This document shows positions 8,853 through 17,773 of a stretch of 60,812 nt of DNA, one piece after another. Source of the stretch: an uncultured Roseiflexus sp. (GTDB taxonomy: Bacteria > Chloroflexota > Chloroflexia > Chloroflexales > Roseiflexaceae); the NCBI GenBank assembly GCA_937935075.1, contig CALGYB010000028.1:1-60812 (forward strand), given 5' to 3'. The notes below the pieces were generated by a model. The model was not told the origin of the DNA, did no database searches, and saw only the letters and a program-made list of their open reading frames with translations. Position numbers and translations under genes: made by a program. The stretch's first letter is position 1. Every line of letters begins with the position of its first letter.

Positions 8853-10412
8853 TCACACCCTGAACGTCACCGTCAAGCGCCCGAATTGCAGGCGTGCGCC
8901 ATCTTTCAGCGGGTGCTGCGCGCCGGGTTCGATCCGCATGCCATCCACCCGCGTATAGTTTGTGCTGCCCAGATCGACGATCGACCACTGCCCGCCGCTA
9001 TGGATCAGGCGCGCATGCTGGCGACTCACACCACCGCTTTCGCCGCCGAAGGGGGTCAGGTCGATCTCCGGGTGAATGCCGCTGATCGGGTCTTCGCGTC
9101 CGATCGTGATCTCCGCCTTGTCCATTGGAATGGGGATTTCCCCCTGTCCGTCGTCAAACACGAGACGCGCACCGACCGGCGGCGCCAGCACGGTCACAGC
9201 GGTTGCCTGAAGATCTGCATCCGCAGGCGGCTCGGTCACCGTCACAGCCGTATTGGACACGGGCGGCGCAGTGAACGGCAATGGTACAGCCGGCGGGATT
9301 GGCGGAGGCGCCGGTGGCGGCGCCGCAGGTTCAGCGACCGGCGCTGGCGGCGCAGCAGGTTCAGCAACAACTTGCTGCTGCGGCGGCGCTGCTGGTACAG
9401 ACGCTTCGGCAGCCGGCGCAGCGACGCCGAGCGCTGCCAGTTCCGCCTGCGCTTTCGCCCGCGCCTCACGCGCTTCATCCAATGCCAGGGTCACAGCGTG
9501 GGGCGTCGCCGCGCCAAACGTCGCCTGTATCTGCTCGAGTTGCGCAATGATCTGCTCCTGTCGCGCAATCTCGTCGTTGAGCGCAGCAACGACGGCCGGA
9601 TCAACAGGCGGCGGCGGCGGTTGCAGTGCGTCGAGTTCGGCTTGCGCCTTTGCCCGCGCCTCACGCGCTTCATCCAATGCCAGGGTCACAGCGTGGGGCG
9701 TCGCCGCGCCAAACGTCGCCTGTATCTGCTCGAGTTGCGCAACAATCTGCTCCTGTCGCGCAATCTCATCGAGCAGCGCCTGGCGTTTCGCTTCATACTC
9801 CGCCTGCGCATCAATTGCAGGGGCTGTCGGGGTAGGCGACGGCGGGGGCGCAACCGCTTCGACCGGCGGTTCACCAGGGGCTTCTGGTGCGGCTGGCGCA
9901 GCCGGCGGGGTTGGTGGCGGCGCTGCTTCGATCAGCGTGGGCATAGGTGGCTCGAAAGACGCTGGTGGAGCGACTTCGGGCGCAGGAGCAGACCATGGCG
10001 CTGCGGGCGCTGCGGCGGTAGGCGCGTCGGCAATCGACGGCGCCGGCGCAAGCGCCGCGCCACACGCATCGCAGAACCGATCGCCGGGCATGGTCTGGTG
10101 ACCACAGGCCGGGCAGATCGAACCTGCAACCGGCATCGCCGGCGCCGCCATCAGGGTTGGCGCATCAATGCTGACCGGCGCTGCCTCCACGCTGGCAGGC
10201 GGTGTCGCGGTCAGCGGTATGCCGCACTCTTCGCAGAATGCCTGCCCGGGAAGCACCTGGGCGCCGCAAGACGGACAGATCTGAGGAGTCGCGGCAGGCG
10301 GCGCCGCTGATACCGATGGAACAGGTCCACTTGGTTCGAGTCGTGCGCCGCACTGCTCGCAAAAACGGTTCCCCGGCTCGTTGAGAGCGCCGCACGTTGG
10401 ACACGTGATCAT
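8853..10412 (-). CDS. Triple zinc-ribbon, coiled-coil, FHA-domain protein
   Basis: A 519-residue cytoplasmic adaptor. Three double-CxxC zinc ribbons stand at the N-terminus (CPTCG...CEQCG, CPSCG...CEECG, CPACG...CDACG), followed by a long Pro/Ala-rich linker, two near-identical 65-residue coiled-coil units (IARQEQIVAQLEQIQATFG) and a C-terminal FHA domain with ITIGRED, SRQHARL and STNYTRVDG. FHA domains bind phosphothreonine, so this is the likely reader of the kinase encoded in the same operon. The ATG at 10412 is chosen because a GGAGG site sits seven bases upstream; a TTG lies six bases further up. Last gene of a five-gene minus-strand cluster. Confidence 0.88.
   Translation of the reverse strand: MITCPTCGALNEPGNRFCEQCGARLEPSGPVPSVSAAPPAATPQICPSCGAQVLPGQAFCEECGIPLTATPPASVEAAPVSIDAPTLMAAPAMPVAGSICPACGHQTMPGDRFCDACGAALAPAPSIADAPTAAAPAAPWSAPAPEVAPPASFEPPMPTLIEAAPPPTPPAAPAAPEAPGEPPVEAVAPPPSPTPTAPAIDAQAEYEAKRQALLDEIARQEQIVAQLEQIQATFGAATPHAVTLALDEAREARAKAQAELDALQPPPPPVDPAVVAALNDEIARQEQIIAQLEQIQATFGAATPHAVTLALDEAREARAKAQAELAALGVAAPAAEASVPAAPPQQQVVAEPAAPPAPVAEPAAPPPAPPPIPPAVPLPFTAPPVSNTAVTVTEPPADADLQATAVTVLAPPVGARLVFDDGQGEIPIPMDKAEITIGREDPISGIHPEIDLTPFGGESGGVSRQHARLIHSGGQWSIVDLGSTNYTRVDGMRIEPGAQHPLKDGARLQFGRLTVTFRV
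9447..9768. repeat. 195-bp in-gene tandem duplication
   Basis: The segment around 9447-9573 recurs 195 bases later at about 9642-9768 with very few changes. It encodes two adjacent 65-residue coiled-coil units of the FHA protein. High DNA identity, including third positions, indicates a recent duplication or gene conversion. Confidence 0.85.
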
Positions 10413-10439
10413 TCCCAATCCTCCACATGCTTCAAGAGG

Positions 10440-11678
10440 CTATTCTTCCAGTTTTTGCGTCAGGCGCCGGGTGGCGTAGCGCAGTTCTTTCTGGCGTTCG
10501 GCGCTCATCGCCTGACCCTGATCGAGTTGCTCCGCCTGCTCGGAGACTTTTTGCGCCAGTTCGAGTTCTCCCAGATCGAGCAGTCGCGTCGCTGCGGCGC
10601 GCAGTTTCTGAGTGGCGCCCGACAGATTGCCCGCCTCGGCTTCAGAAAGCGCGCGTGTCTGCAATTTGAACGCTGTCACCTTCTCGACCAGGTTCATCAC
10701 ACGCGGGTCGTATGCCGCTTTTGCCGGGTCGGTGACGAATTCGAGCAGAACATCCTGTTTGATCACCTGCTCCGAACCGCCAACCGGCGTGTAGTGGAGT
10801 TCAGCCTGCGCAATCCGAAAACTCCCCGCTTCGCGCGCCGGAACCATCATGTCAATGACAACGCTCGATGGCGCATCGGTCTCGATAGTCCCCAGACGCA
10901 CCGCAATTTCGCTATCGCCAATCGGCTGGTAGCCAAGGTTGGCGATGATCGGGCTGGTGCGGTGCACGGCGCGTGGCGTTGCGTCACGCACCAACCGCAG
11001 CAGCAGACGCGCGTCCTGTGCCACGGTGCCCTGCGCTGCGCGCACCGCATGCTGGAAGAACGTCGTAATCTGCGCCGGATCGGCGATGTAATCCGACAGT
11101 CCGCCAGTGGCTTCGGCGATGTCGTCGAGCAATTTTTCGTTCCATTCTGCGCCAAGACCGAGCGCCGTCACCCGCACGTTGTCGCGCGCCAGTTCCTGCG
11201 CCAGCGAACGGCAGCGATCCTCATCGCCCCACGTCTGTCCGTCGGTCAACAGCAGCATAGCGCCAACCCGTCCGGGGTCATGGTTCTTGCGCAGTTCCAC
11301 AATGCCGGCCGCCATCCCGCCCGACATGGCGGTGCCGCCGGCTTCCTCGATAGCATCGATCTGCGCTTTGAGCGCATCGCGGTCGGTGGCGAACGTTGCG
11401 GGCACGAGCGTCTGCACCGTGTCGTCGAACAGCACAATCGCAACAATATCCTGCGGCGTCAGCGTGTCGATGACCCGTTTTGTCGCCTCCTTCAGCGCCG
11501 CAAGTTTCGCGCCCTGCATCGACCCGGAGCGGTCGAGCACCAGGCAGAAGTTGAGCGGCGCTTTTTCGGCGACCGTCGACGCCTGCGCTTCCACGAGCAG
11601 ATATGCCACCTGCGGCGATGCGCTGGCAACCAGCGGCGCGCGCCCCCACGTGCACGTCAGCGTGACCCCTGTGTTCAT
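10440..11678 (-). CDS. VWA-domain protein
   Basis: A 412-residue protein with a von Willebrand factor A domain. The metal-ion-dependent adhesion motif is intact: DRSGSM, a conserved Thr/Ser segment (GGTAMSGGM) and LLLTDGQTW. The arrangement resembles the inter-alpha-inhibitor-like VWA class, with an all-beta part and a C-terminal helical part (about 310-410). It has no zinc ribbon, unlike the other four products of the operon, and no signal peptide, so it should act in the cytosol. Of two adjacent ATGs the second (11678) is better spaced from GAGGAG. Its place with a kinase, phosphatases and an FHA protein suggests an effector or scaffold. Confidence 0.85.
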   Translation of the reverse strand: MNTGVTLTCTWGRAPLVASASPQVAYLLVEAQASTVAEKAPLNFCLVLDRSGSMQGAKLAALKEATKRVIDTLTPQDIVAIVLFDDTVQTLVPATFATDRDALKAQIDAIEEAGGTAMSGGMAAGIVELRKNHDPGRVGAMLLLTDGQTWGDEDRCRSLAQELARDNVRVTALGLGAEWNEKLLDDIAEATGGLSDYIADPAQITTFFQHAVRAAQGTVAQDARLLLRLVRDATPRAVHRTSPIIANLGYQPIGDSEIAVRLGTIETDAPSSVVIDMMVPAREAGSFRIAQAELHYTPVGGSEQVIKQDVLLEFVTDPAKAAYDPRVMNLVEKVTAFKLQTRALSEAEAGNLSGATQKLRAAATRLLDLGELELAQKVSEQAEQLDQGQAMSAERQKELRYATRRLTQKLEE

Positions 11679-11744
11679 CATGCTCTCCTCGCGCATTCGT
11701 CCAAACAGATCTGGCTCGCCCACTCGAGCGTGCCCGGCAACTGC

Positions 11745-13124
11745 CTAACTGCTCGTCCATCCCACCAGCACAAAAATGCCACAGCACAACAGACCGGTCA
11801 CCAATCCGGTTGCAACGGCAACGATAGCATGCTGGCGACCTCTGATCGTCTTTTGGGTCGCAGGCGAGAGCAGCGCGATCAATCCGAGCAGGAATGCGAG
11901 CGGTCCGGTGGCGAACGGCAGGAATGCTATCACATAGCCGGCGCCGGCCAGTTCACTGTCGATGCCGGTCGTTGCGGCGCTGATGACAACGAGGATCGTG
12001 GCGAACCCCATGAGCAGCACACTGAAAATGCCGATCCAGCGACCGGCATTGGCGACGCCGGTGGTCGGCAATGGCGCAGAGAGCGGTTGCGCTGACGCGC
12101 TGCCAGGGAGAGACGATGAGATCGGCGTCGTTTGCCCGACGGCGCCAGAGACTGCCATCCCCGGGTACGCCATCTCGGTTGGCGCGTCCGTCTGAAGGAT
12201 AACCTGCTGATTGCTCGTCAATGCCTGGTAGAAGGCGCGTACATCGTGGAACCGTGCATTGGGATCGGCATTGACCGCGCGCGCAATCGCGTCGGAGATG
12301 TGTTGCGGAATTGCGGGGTTGACCTGATTGGCGGGAGGCAACCGAAACGGCGTGCGTGTCGGGTCGTAGCCGGTCAACAGTTGATGCAGCAGCACGCCAA
12401 GCGAATAAATATCGGCGCGCGGATCGGTCTGGCTCTGCCCATACTGTTCGGGAGCGCTGTACCCCAGCGTGCCGAATGCCTGTGTGTCGCGTTCCTTGCC
12501 GGGTTTGAAAATGCGCGCAATGCCGAAGTCGACGAGTTTGATACGACCATCGGGCGTCAGCATCACATTTGCCGGTTTCAGGTCACGGAAGATAATGGGC
12601 GTGGGTCGGTTGTGGAGATAGTCCAGCACATCGCAGATCTGGCGCGCCCAGTCGAGAACGCGCGGTAAGGCGAAGGGAAGACCTTCACGACGCGCAATAG
12701 CCAGGAGCGAGTCGCCAGGCACGAACTCCATCACCAGATACGCCTTGCCATCCTGCTCGAAGTGATCGACCACCTTCGGCAGTCCAGGGTGTGAGAGACC
12801 GGCAAGCAGTTCGGCTTCGCGTTGGAACGCCGCGCGCGCCTCTTGCAGTTCCAGTGGTCCGGTAATTTGCGCCTGGCTCATCTCTTTGATTGCCCAGGTC
12901 ACCGTGCTGAGACGCAGATCGCGCGCGCGATAGACGGCGCCCATGCCGCCCTGCCCCAGTTTTTGCTCGATGACGTAGCGCCCCTGAAGAACCGTTTGCT
13001 GCGGTATGGCGCCGGGTGGTGCAGACTGCGATGACGATGCAGGGACGCCTGACAGTCGGGCGCCGCACTCGACGCAGAACGGTGCGCCGTCGTCATTGAG
13101 TGCATTACAGAAAGGACATCGCAT
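11745..13124 (-). CDS. Zinc-ribbon Ser/Thr protein kinase, membrane-anchored
   Basis: A 459-residue Hanks-type kinase. It opens with a zinc ribbon (CPFCN...CVECG, residues 3-21). The kinase domain (about 49-300) has the glycine loop LGQGGMGAVY, Lys80 in WAIKEM, the catalytic loop FRDLKPAN (Asp181, Asn186), DFG at 199-201 and APEQYG, so it should be active; His of the usual HRD is Phe. After a linker come three hydrophobic segments at the C-terminus (about 360-459), which should anchor it with the kinase domain in the cytosol. It starts four bases after the stop of the upstream phosphatase gene, so the two are probably translationally coupled. Confidence 0.92.
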   Translation of the reverse strand: MRCPFCNALNDDGAPFCVECGARLSGVPASSSQSAPPGAIPQQTVLQGRYVIEQKLGQGGMGAVYRARDLRLSTVTWAIKEMSQAQITGPLELQEARAAFQREAELLAGLSHPGLPKVVDHFEQDGKAYLVMEFVPGDSLLAIARREGLPFALPRVLDWARQICDVLDYLHNRPTPIIFRDLKPANVMLTPDGRIKLVDFGIARIFKPGKERDTQAFGTLGYSAPEQYGQSQTDPRADIYSLGVLLHQLLTGYDPTRTPFRLPPANQVNPAIPQHISDAIARAVNADPNARFHDVRAFYQALTSNQQVILQTDAPTEMAYPGMAVSGAVGQTTPISSSLPGSASAQPLSAPLPTTGVANAGRWIGIFSVLLMGFATILVVISAATTGIDSELAGAGYVIAFLPFATGPLAFLLGLIALLSPATQKTIRGRQHAIVAVATGLVTGLLCCGIFVLVGWTSS

Positions 13125-13128
13125 ATAT

Positions 13129-14919
13129 TCAGTACGACTCGAAGAATGCCAGAATGACAGCGATATTATCGTCGCCGCCGGCGGCGTTGGCTGCGTCGAT
13201 CAACGCCCGGCACGCCGCCTGCGGATCGGGGTTTGCGGCAATGATGTCCGCCATTCGCTCGTCACGAACCATTTCCCACAACCCGTCGCTTGCGAGCAGC
13301 AGCCCATCCCCTGGACGCAACCGTTCGACAAAGACATCGATATCGATATTGGGTTTGTCTCCCAACGAACGCAACACCGCATTCCGTTGCGGGTGGGTGT
13401 AGACCTCATCAGGTGTGATCTGTCCGAGATCGACCAGGCGCTGCACCAGCGAGTGGTCGCGGCTGATGCGCCGCAGTTTTCCCTCCCGCAACAGATACGT
13501 TCGACTGTCGCCAACGTTGCCGATAATGGCACGATCACCGGCGACCAGCGCCAGGGTTATGGTTGTTCCCATATCATTTCCGCGACTGCGTGCTTCACGC
13601 ATGACGTAGTCATTCGCCTGAAGGACGGCGCGTCGCACAATATCGCGGAGCGTGTTTTCCTTGTCCTGTGCGTCGGCATCCACCGTCGGCGCAAGATATT
13701 CGCGCTGCACCAGTTCCAGCGCGCCGCGCAGCGCCAGATCCGACGCCACCTCACCGGCGCTATGCCCGCCCATCCCGTCAGCCACGATGAACAGGCTCCA
13801 GACACGCGGTTGATTCTGGCGGATCAGGCGCAGGTCGAACGCCAGCAGACTGTCCTCATTCAGGTCGCGCACGCGGCCGGTGTCGGTGGCGGCGCCGAAC
13901 CGTACCCGCAGCGGTGTTGGCGCAGTATGGTACGCGATGATCAGATCGAACCGCTGCGCCAGTTCAGCCGGATCGGTCAATTGGCCGGTACGGATTTCGC
14001 GCAGCATATCGGCGAGAGGCGGTGCGGCATCGCGCGTTGCATCGTTCTCGTCGAGGCGCCGGGTGGTGCGCGGGGTTGCTGTCAGCGTTTCGAGGAGATT
14101 CGCCAGGTGCAACAGATCGGTTGCGGCGTCTTCTCTATCTGCCCGGTGCAAACTGCGCACCTTCCGCAGGCGCGTTGCATGGGTTGCTGTGATGTCCAGA
14201 TCCTCCGGCTCGATGGCGCCGAGTGCAAAGCCCTGCTCGTGCAGCAACGTCATCAGACGCGCCAGATCGCGCCCGATGAAGAAGGCTTCGAGTTCGCTGA
14301 GCGGCAGTGTGAGCGACGTTGGCGGCGTTGCGGGAGTAAGCGTCAGCGTTTGATCACCATCACTCACCTGATCCCAGATGGAAGGAAAGAAGGCGAGCGT
14401 GTCGGCATCGGCGATCTGTGGCACAAGCGCCAGACCGGTCGGCGCGCCTGTCGTGATCTGTCCCCGGTAGCGACGACCGTCGAGCGCCGCGCCGCACTGC
14501 GTGCAGAATGCCTCTCCCGGTTCGTTGAGGGTTGTATCGCACGACCAGCAGCGCCGCCATGGCTGGCGATCAAGCGCCTCGATCTCGTCGTCGGACAGAG
14601 CGATGATTTCGTAGCGACCCGCAAATAGTTTGGGTTCTCCCGGAGCGGCAGACGGCGCTTCCATGGCATGCTCCTTATCGCAATGCGTCGGAGACGCAGG
14701 ACCCGATGTGGACGATGATGGCGGTTCGTGGGACGGCGTGGCGTGCTCTGCAACGGTTGGGAGAGGACCAGCGGGAACGGCGAGTAATTGCGCCGCCAGC
14801 CAGGTATCATCGTCGGACGACGAGCGTTCGGCTGCAAGCGGTTGAGCGCAGCGCAGGCAGTAGCGGGCATTGTCGCGGTTGAGTGCGCCGCACGATTGGC
14901 AAATAAGAGGCATAGGCAC
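13129..14919 (-). CDS. Zinc-ribbon pseudokinase-PP2C phosphatase fusion
   Basis: A 596-residue protein. Zinc ribbon 1 is at 7-24 (CQSCG...CLRCA) and a second at 124-142 (CWSCD...CTQCG). The C-terminal PP2C phosphatase (about 338-595) has its metal-binding motifs: DLNEDS, VADGMGGH, GDSRTY, ASDGLWE and GGDDNI. Residues about 100-325 look like a decayed kinase: GRYEIIAL at the start, LHEQGFALGAIEPEDLDI where an LH.G..H.DIKPEN loop would be, and TDLLHLANLLETLT like helix F, but without the catalytic Asp, the DFG or the glycine loop. The start is GTG (14919) or ATG (14913); neither has a strong ribosome site. It probably removes phosphates placed by the neighbouring kinase. Confidence 0.88.
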   Translation of the reverse strand: MPMPLICQSCGALNRDNARYCLRCAQPLAAERSSSDDDTWLAAQLLAVPAGPLPTVAEHATPSHEPPSSSTSGPASPTHCDKEHAMEAPSAAPGEPKLFAGRYEIIALSDDEIEALDRQPWRRCWSCDTTLNEPGEAFCTQCGAALDGRRYRGQITTGAPTGLALVPQIADADTLAFFPSIWDQVSDGDQTLTLTPATPPTSLTLPLSELEAFFIGRDLARLMTLLHEQGFALGAIEPEDLDITATHATRLRKVRSLHRADREDAATDLLHLANLLETLTATPRTTRRLDENDATRDAAPPLADMLREIRTGQLTDPAELAQRFDLIIAYHTAPTPLRVRFGAATDTGRVRDLNEDSLLAFDLRLIRQNQPRVWSLFIVADGMGGHSAGEVASDLALRGALELVQREYLAPTVDADAQDKENTLRDIVRRAVLQANDYVMREARSRGNDMGTTITLALVAGDRAIIGNVGDSRTYLLREGKLRRISRDHSLVQRLVDLGQITPDEVYTHPQRNAVLRSLGDKPNIDIDVFVERLRPGDGLLLASDGLWEMVRDERMADIIAANPDPQAACRALIDAANAAGGDDNIAVILAFFESY

Positions 14920-14940
14920 ACTATGATCACATACGCATTA

Positions 14941-16272
14941 TCATCCGAACGACGACCGTCTTCCGCCCTCGATACGCACCATCACCACACTGATGTTATC
15001 TCGCCCGCCACGCTCGTTCGCCAGGCTGATAAGGCGGGTTGCTGCACGCTCAATGTCCGGGTCACTCAGGGCGATCTGAGCGATTTCCTCATCACGGACA
15101 TGATTGACCAGCCCATCGGAGCAGAGCAGGACAATGTCTCCCGGTTCGAGCGCTTCGGAACGGGTATCGACATCGACCGACGGATCGGTTCCGATGGAAC
15201 GGTAGAGAATGTTGCGTTGCGGATGAGTGCGCGCCTGTTCTGGCGTCAACTGACCAATGTCAACCAGGCGCGCCACCAGACTATGGTCGGACGTCAACTG
15301 CGCGGCAGACGCCCCATCGTCGGTGACGCCGTTCAGGTTCAGCAGATACGCGCGCGAATCGCCGACCGACGCGATATGCAACCGGTCGCCGACAATCAGG
15401 GCAATCGTGAGCGTGGTTCCCATCCCGCGGCGCGCAGCATCGGCGTGCGCCACATCATAAATCCGGCGATTGGCGGCGCGCACGGCGTCCCGCAGCAATG
15501 CCCGCCACGTCTCATCGGTTGGCAGCGGGTGGTTGGCCGACTCGCGTTCAAGATAGGCGCGACTCACATCGGCGGCGAGATGACTGGCGTACTCGCCCGC
15601 CGCCGCTCCGCCCATTCCGTCGGCGACCAGGCAGAGGTACGCTTTCTGTCGATCAGGCAGGTCAATCTCGCCGGTGTACACGGCATCCTGGTTCTGCTGG
15701 CGCACCCGACCAGTATCGGTGCGCGCGACGATCTGAAGTGTGAACGTGCGTGGTTGCACAGGTCCGACTCCATAGTGTGGCGTGGCATCGAGCAATGCGC
15801 CGCATCGCTGGCAGAAACGTGCGCCGGCTCGATTACCGCTGCCGCATGATGGGCAGGCGATATCGAACGTGCGCAGCGCAGGCAGTCGCCTGGTAACGCG
15901 GATGGTAGTGCGCCCCTGCGCCAGTTGCTGCGACAGACTGCGCATAATCTGCGACAGTTCATCAATCGCACGCGCTGCCTGCTCGCGGGTGACGGCATCG
16001 CTGCTGTTGAGCCCGCGCTTCCACCATTGCACGCTCGATTCTACCACGTTTATCAGTTCACGCAGATCGAGCGTATTGTCGCTGATCTGCAAACGTTTAC
16101 CGTGCGCACGGTCGAACCGCAGCGCTCCTTCGATAGGCGGGTCACCGGTTTCCGCCGGTGGCGATACCGGGTGTTGCAACGGCGGCGATTGCGGCAACGC
16201 TCGCCCGCACTTTGGGCAAAACCGCGATCGTGGCATGACCGTTGCGCCACAGAATGGACAGCGCGCGCTCAA
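14941..16272 (-). CDS. Double zinc-ribbon PP2C phosphatase
   Basis: A 443-residue protein and the first gene of the minus-strand signalling cluster. Zinc ribbon 1 is at the N-terminus (CPFCG...CPKCG), followed by a helical stretch (about 65-120), zinc ribbon 2 (CPSCG...CQRCG, about 139-158) and a PP2C domain (about 178-435) with QNQDAV, VADGMGG, GDSRAY, CSDGLVNH and GGRDNIS, so the metal-binding Asp residues are present. The start is TTG at 16272 with GGAGG five bases upstream and Cys codons of the ribbon immediately after. It lacks the kinase-like insert of the next gene. The two phosphatases are clear paralogues. Confidence 0.9.
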   Translation of the reverse strand: MSARCPFCGATVMPRSRFCPKCGRALPQSPPLQHPVSPPAETGDPPIEGALRFDRAHGKRLQISDNTLDLRELINVVESSVQWWKRGLNSSDAVTREQAARAIDELSQIMRSLSQQLAQGRTTIRVTRRLPALRTFDIACPSCGSGNRAGARFCQRCGALLDATPHYGVGPVQPRTFTLQIVARTDTGRVRQQNQDAVYTGEIDLPDRQKAYLCLVADGMGGAAAGEYASHLAADVSRAYLERESANHPLPTDETWRALLRDAVRAANRRIYDVAHADAARRGMGTTLTIALIVGDRLHIASVGDSRAYLLNLNGVTDDGASAAQLTSDHSLVARLVDIGQLTPEQARTHPQRNILYRSIGTDPSVDVDTRSEALEPGDIVLLCSDGLVNHVRDEEIAQIALSDPDIERAATRLISLANERGGRDNISVVMVRIEGGRRSSFG

Positions 16273-16307
16273 TCAGTCCTCCGCCCCACGAGAAACGCCT
16301 CGATTCA

Positions 16308-16313
16308 AGTATA
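16308..16313 (-). promoter_or_regulatory. Extended -10 promoter of the signalling operon
   Basis: Read on the minus strand, TGC-TATACT gives an extended -10 box about 35 bases before the TTG start at 16272. A clear -35 is not seen. It is back to back with the plus-strand promoter at 16330-16357. Confidence 0.5.
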
Positions 16314-16329
16314 GCATGCCGGTTTCGTT

Positions 16330-16357
16330 TTGACATCTCTTCGTGACCGACTACAAT
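16330..16357 (+). promoter_or_regulatory. Sigma-70-type promoter of the ROK gene
   Basis: TTGACA (16330-16335), 16 bases, TACAAT (16352-16357). This predicts a leader of about 40 bases for the ROK gene that starts at 16404. Confidence 0.7.
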
Positions 16358-16403
16358 GGTGCAACCTGTTTGTTCAGCGATCCACAGGAAAGCCGGTTTG
16401 ACT

Positions 16404-17450
16404 ATGAGTGTGCAACGATACGTCTACATTGGCGCCGATGGCGGCGCCACGACCTCCAAGATCGGTGGTGTTTGGGATGATGGGACGGTAATTTCCACCA
16501 ATCTGTTGCAGCAGCCAACAGGTTCGGTGAACGGTCCGGCGGCGGTGGTGCACGGATGGGTCGAGGCGATTACCGGGTATCTCGCGCAGTATGGGTTGGC
16601 ATGGGATCAGGTGCGCGGCGTTGGTCTTGCCATCCCCGGTCCGTATGAGCGATTCGGCGTTCTTGGTCGCTCGCCGAACCTGCCGGAGAGTTTCGCCGGG
16701 TTCGATCTGTATGGCGCCTTCAGTACCGCCCTGGCGGAACGCGCCGGTCGCCCCATCCCGCTGGCTTTCGGCAATGACGGCAATATGGGCGGGGTCGCCG
16801 AAGCGCAGCATGTGCGGGGGAACAGCAATGCAACCGTCGTTATGCTGGCGCCGGGCACCGGTTTGGGATGCGCCTACATCGGGCGCGACGGTCTGCCGCT
16901 CGATGGCGACTCGTTGAATGGCATGGAAGCCGGACATATGCCGGCGCCGCTGCACCTGCTCGATGTCCGGCCTTACCCCTGCGGCTGCGGTCGAACATGG
17001 GGATGCTTCGAGGTCTATACGACGCTCTCCGGTCTGCCCTATTTGCTGGAAGAGCGATTGCCACGCTACCCGGATCACGAACTGGCAACCTCGGCGCTCA
17101 GTATGCGCGAACGCGCGTTCCGGCTGCGTGGGCTGGCGCAGCACGGCGATTCGCTGGCGCTGGAGATTTTCGATTTTCAGGCGCGTGCGTTGGGGTTACT
17201 CGCGGCAACCCTGGCAATGGCGCTCGATATGCAGTATGTCGTCGTCGGCGGCGGCTTGATGGACCCCGAAGCGACGACTGCCGCGTTCCGCGAACGCTAC
17301 CTGCGCATCGTGCGCGAAACAGCCGACGCCTACCTCTGGGCGCCGCAGCGCGGCTTCCTGACGATCGTTCCGGCAGCGCTGGGCGACCTGTCGCAGGCGA
17401 TTGGCGCTGCGCTGACCAGCCTGTATCAGCAGCGCGCCGCTCATGGCTGA
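16404..17450 (+). CDS. ROK-family sugar kinase (glucokinase-like)
   Basis: A 348-residue cytoplasmic kinase of the ROK family. It has the phosphate loop IGADGGATTSK, a sugar-binding segment GNDGNMGGVAEA (catalytic Asp in the ND pair), LAPGTGLGCAYI, GMEAGHMP and a zinc-binding CGCGRTWGCFE. This supports ATP-dependent phosphorylation of glucose or a related hexose or N-acylhexosamine; the exact substrate cannot be read. The ATG at 16404 is used because the conserved domain begins six residues later and AGGAAAG stands upstream. It is a single gene with its own promoter. Confidence 0.85.
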   Translation: MSVQRYVYIGADGGATTSKIGGVWDDGTVISTNLLQQPTGSVNGPAAVVHGWVEAITGYLAQYGLAWDQVRGVGLAIPGPYERFGVLGRSPNLPESFAGFDLYGAFSTALAERAGRPIPLAFGNDGNMGGVAEAQHVRGNSNATVVMLAPGTGLGCAYIGRDGLPLDGDSLNGMEAGHMPAPLHLLDVRPYPCGCGRTWGCFEVYTTLSGLPYLLEERLPRYPDHELATSALSMRERAFRLRGLAQHGDSLALEIFDFQARALGLLAATLAMALDMQYVVVGGGLMDPEATTAAFRERYLRIVRETADAYLWAPQRGFLTIVPAALGDLSQAIGAALTSLYQQRAAHG

Positions 17451-17488
17451 ACCCTGGCGTTGGTTGTGAAACCTTTCCGTCAGGTTTC

Positions 17489-17517
17489 TTGACAATGATG
17501 CGCGATACTGCTATGCT
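17489..17517 (+). promoter_or_regulatory. Promoter of the ribXY operon
   Basis: TTGACA (17489-17494), 17 bases, TATGCT (17512-17517). The predicted start of transcription, about 17524, coincides with the first bases of the FMN riboswitch. Confidence 0.8.
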
Positions 17518-17525
17518 ATGGATAC

Positions 17526-17655
17526 GATCTTCGGGGCAGGGTGAAATTCCCGATCGGCGGTGATGTGCAGCATACTGCACCAGCCCGCGAGCCGCAAGGC
17601 AGGAGACCGGTGCAAATCCGGCGCCGACGGTTACAGTCCGGATGGGAGAAGATCG
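17526..17655 (+). ncRNA. FMN riboswitch (RFN element)
   Basis: The conserved RFN core is readable: an outer GATCTTCGGGGCAGGGTG strand that pairs with GGGAGAAGATC at the end, then GAAATTCCCGATCGGCGGT, AGCCCGCGAGC, ACCGGTGCAAATCCGG and GACGGTTACAGTCCGGATG. It binds flavin mononucleotide and normally shuts off downstream genes when FMN is plentiful. A promoter lies directly upstream and an intrinsic terminator 120 bases downstream, ahead of a riboflavin transporter operon, consistent with control by transcription attenuation. Confidence 0.96.
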
Positions 17656-17773
17656 GCGAGCATGGCAGTTTCTTGATCATGGTCGCGGTTATGCGCGCGT
17701 AACCGCCGGATCATGCGAGAGGCCCTATCAGGCGTTGCGTACAGCGCATACGCCTGGTTCGCTACAACAATGC

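Noticed and set aside
8886-10310. 474-codon plus-strand frame opposite the FHA protein
   Set aside because: Arg-rich low-complexity translation; the opposite strand has three zinc ribbons and an FHA domain.
10455-12095. 546-codon plus-strand frame across the VWA and kinase genes
   Set aside because: It spans two well-supported genes on the other strand and has no domain or ribosome site.
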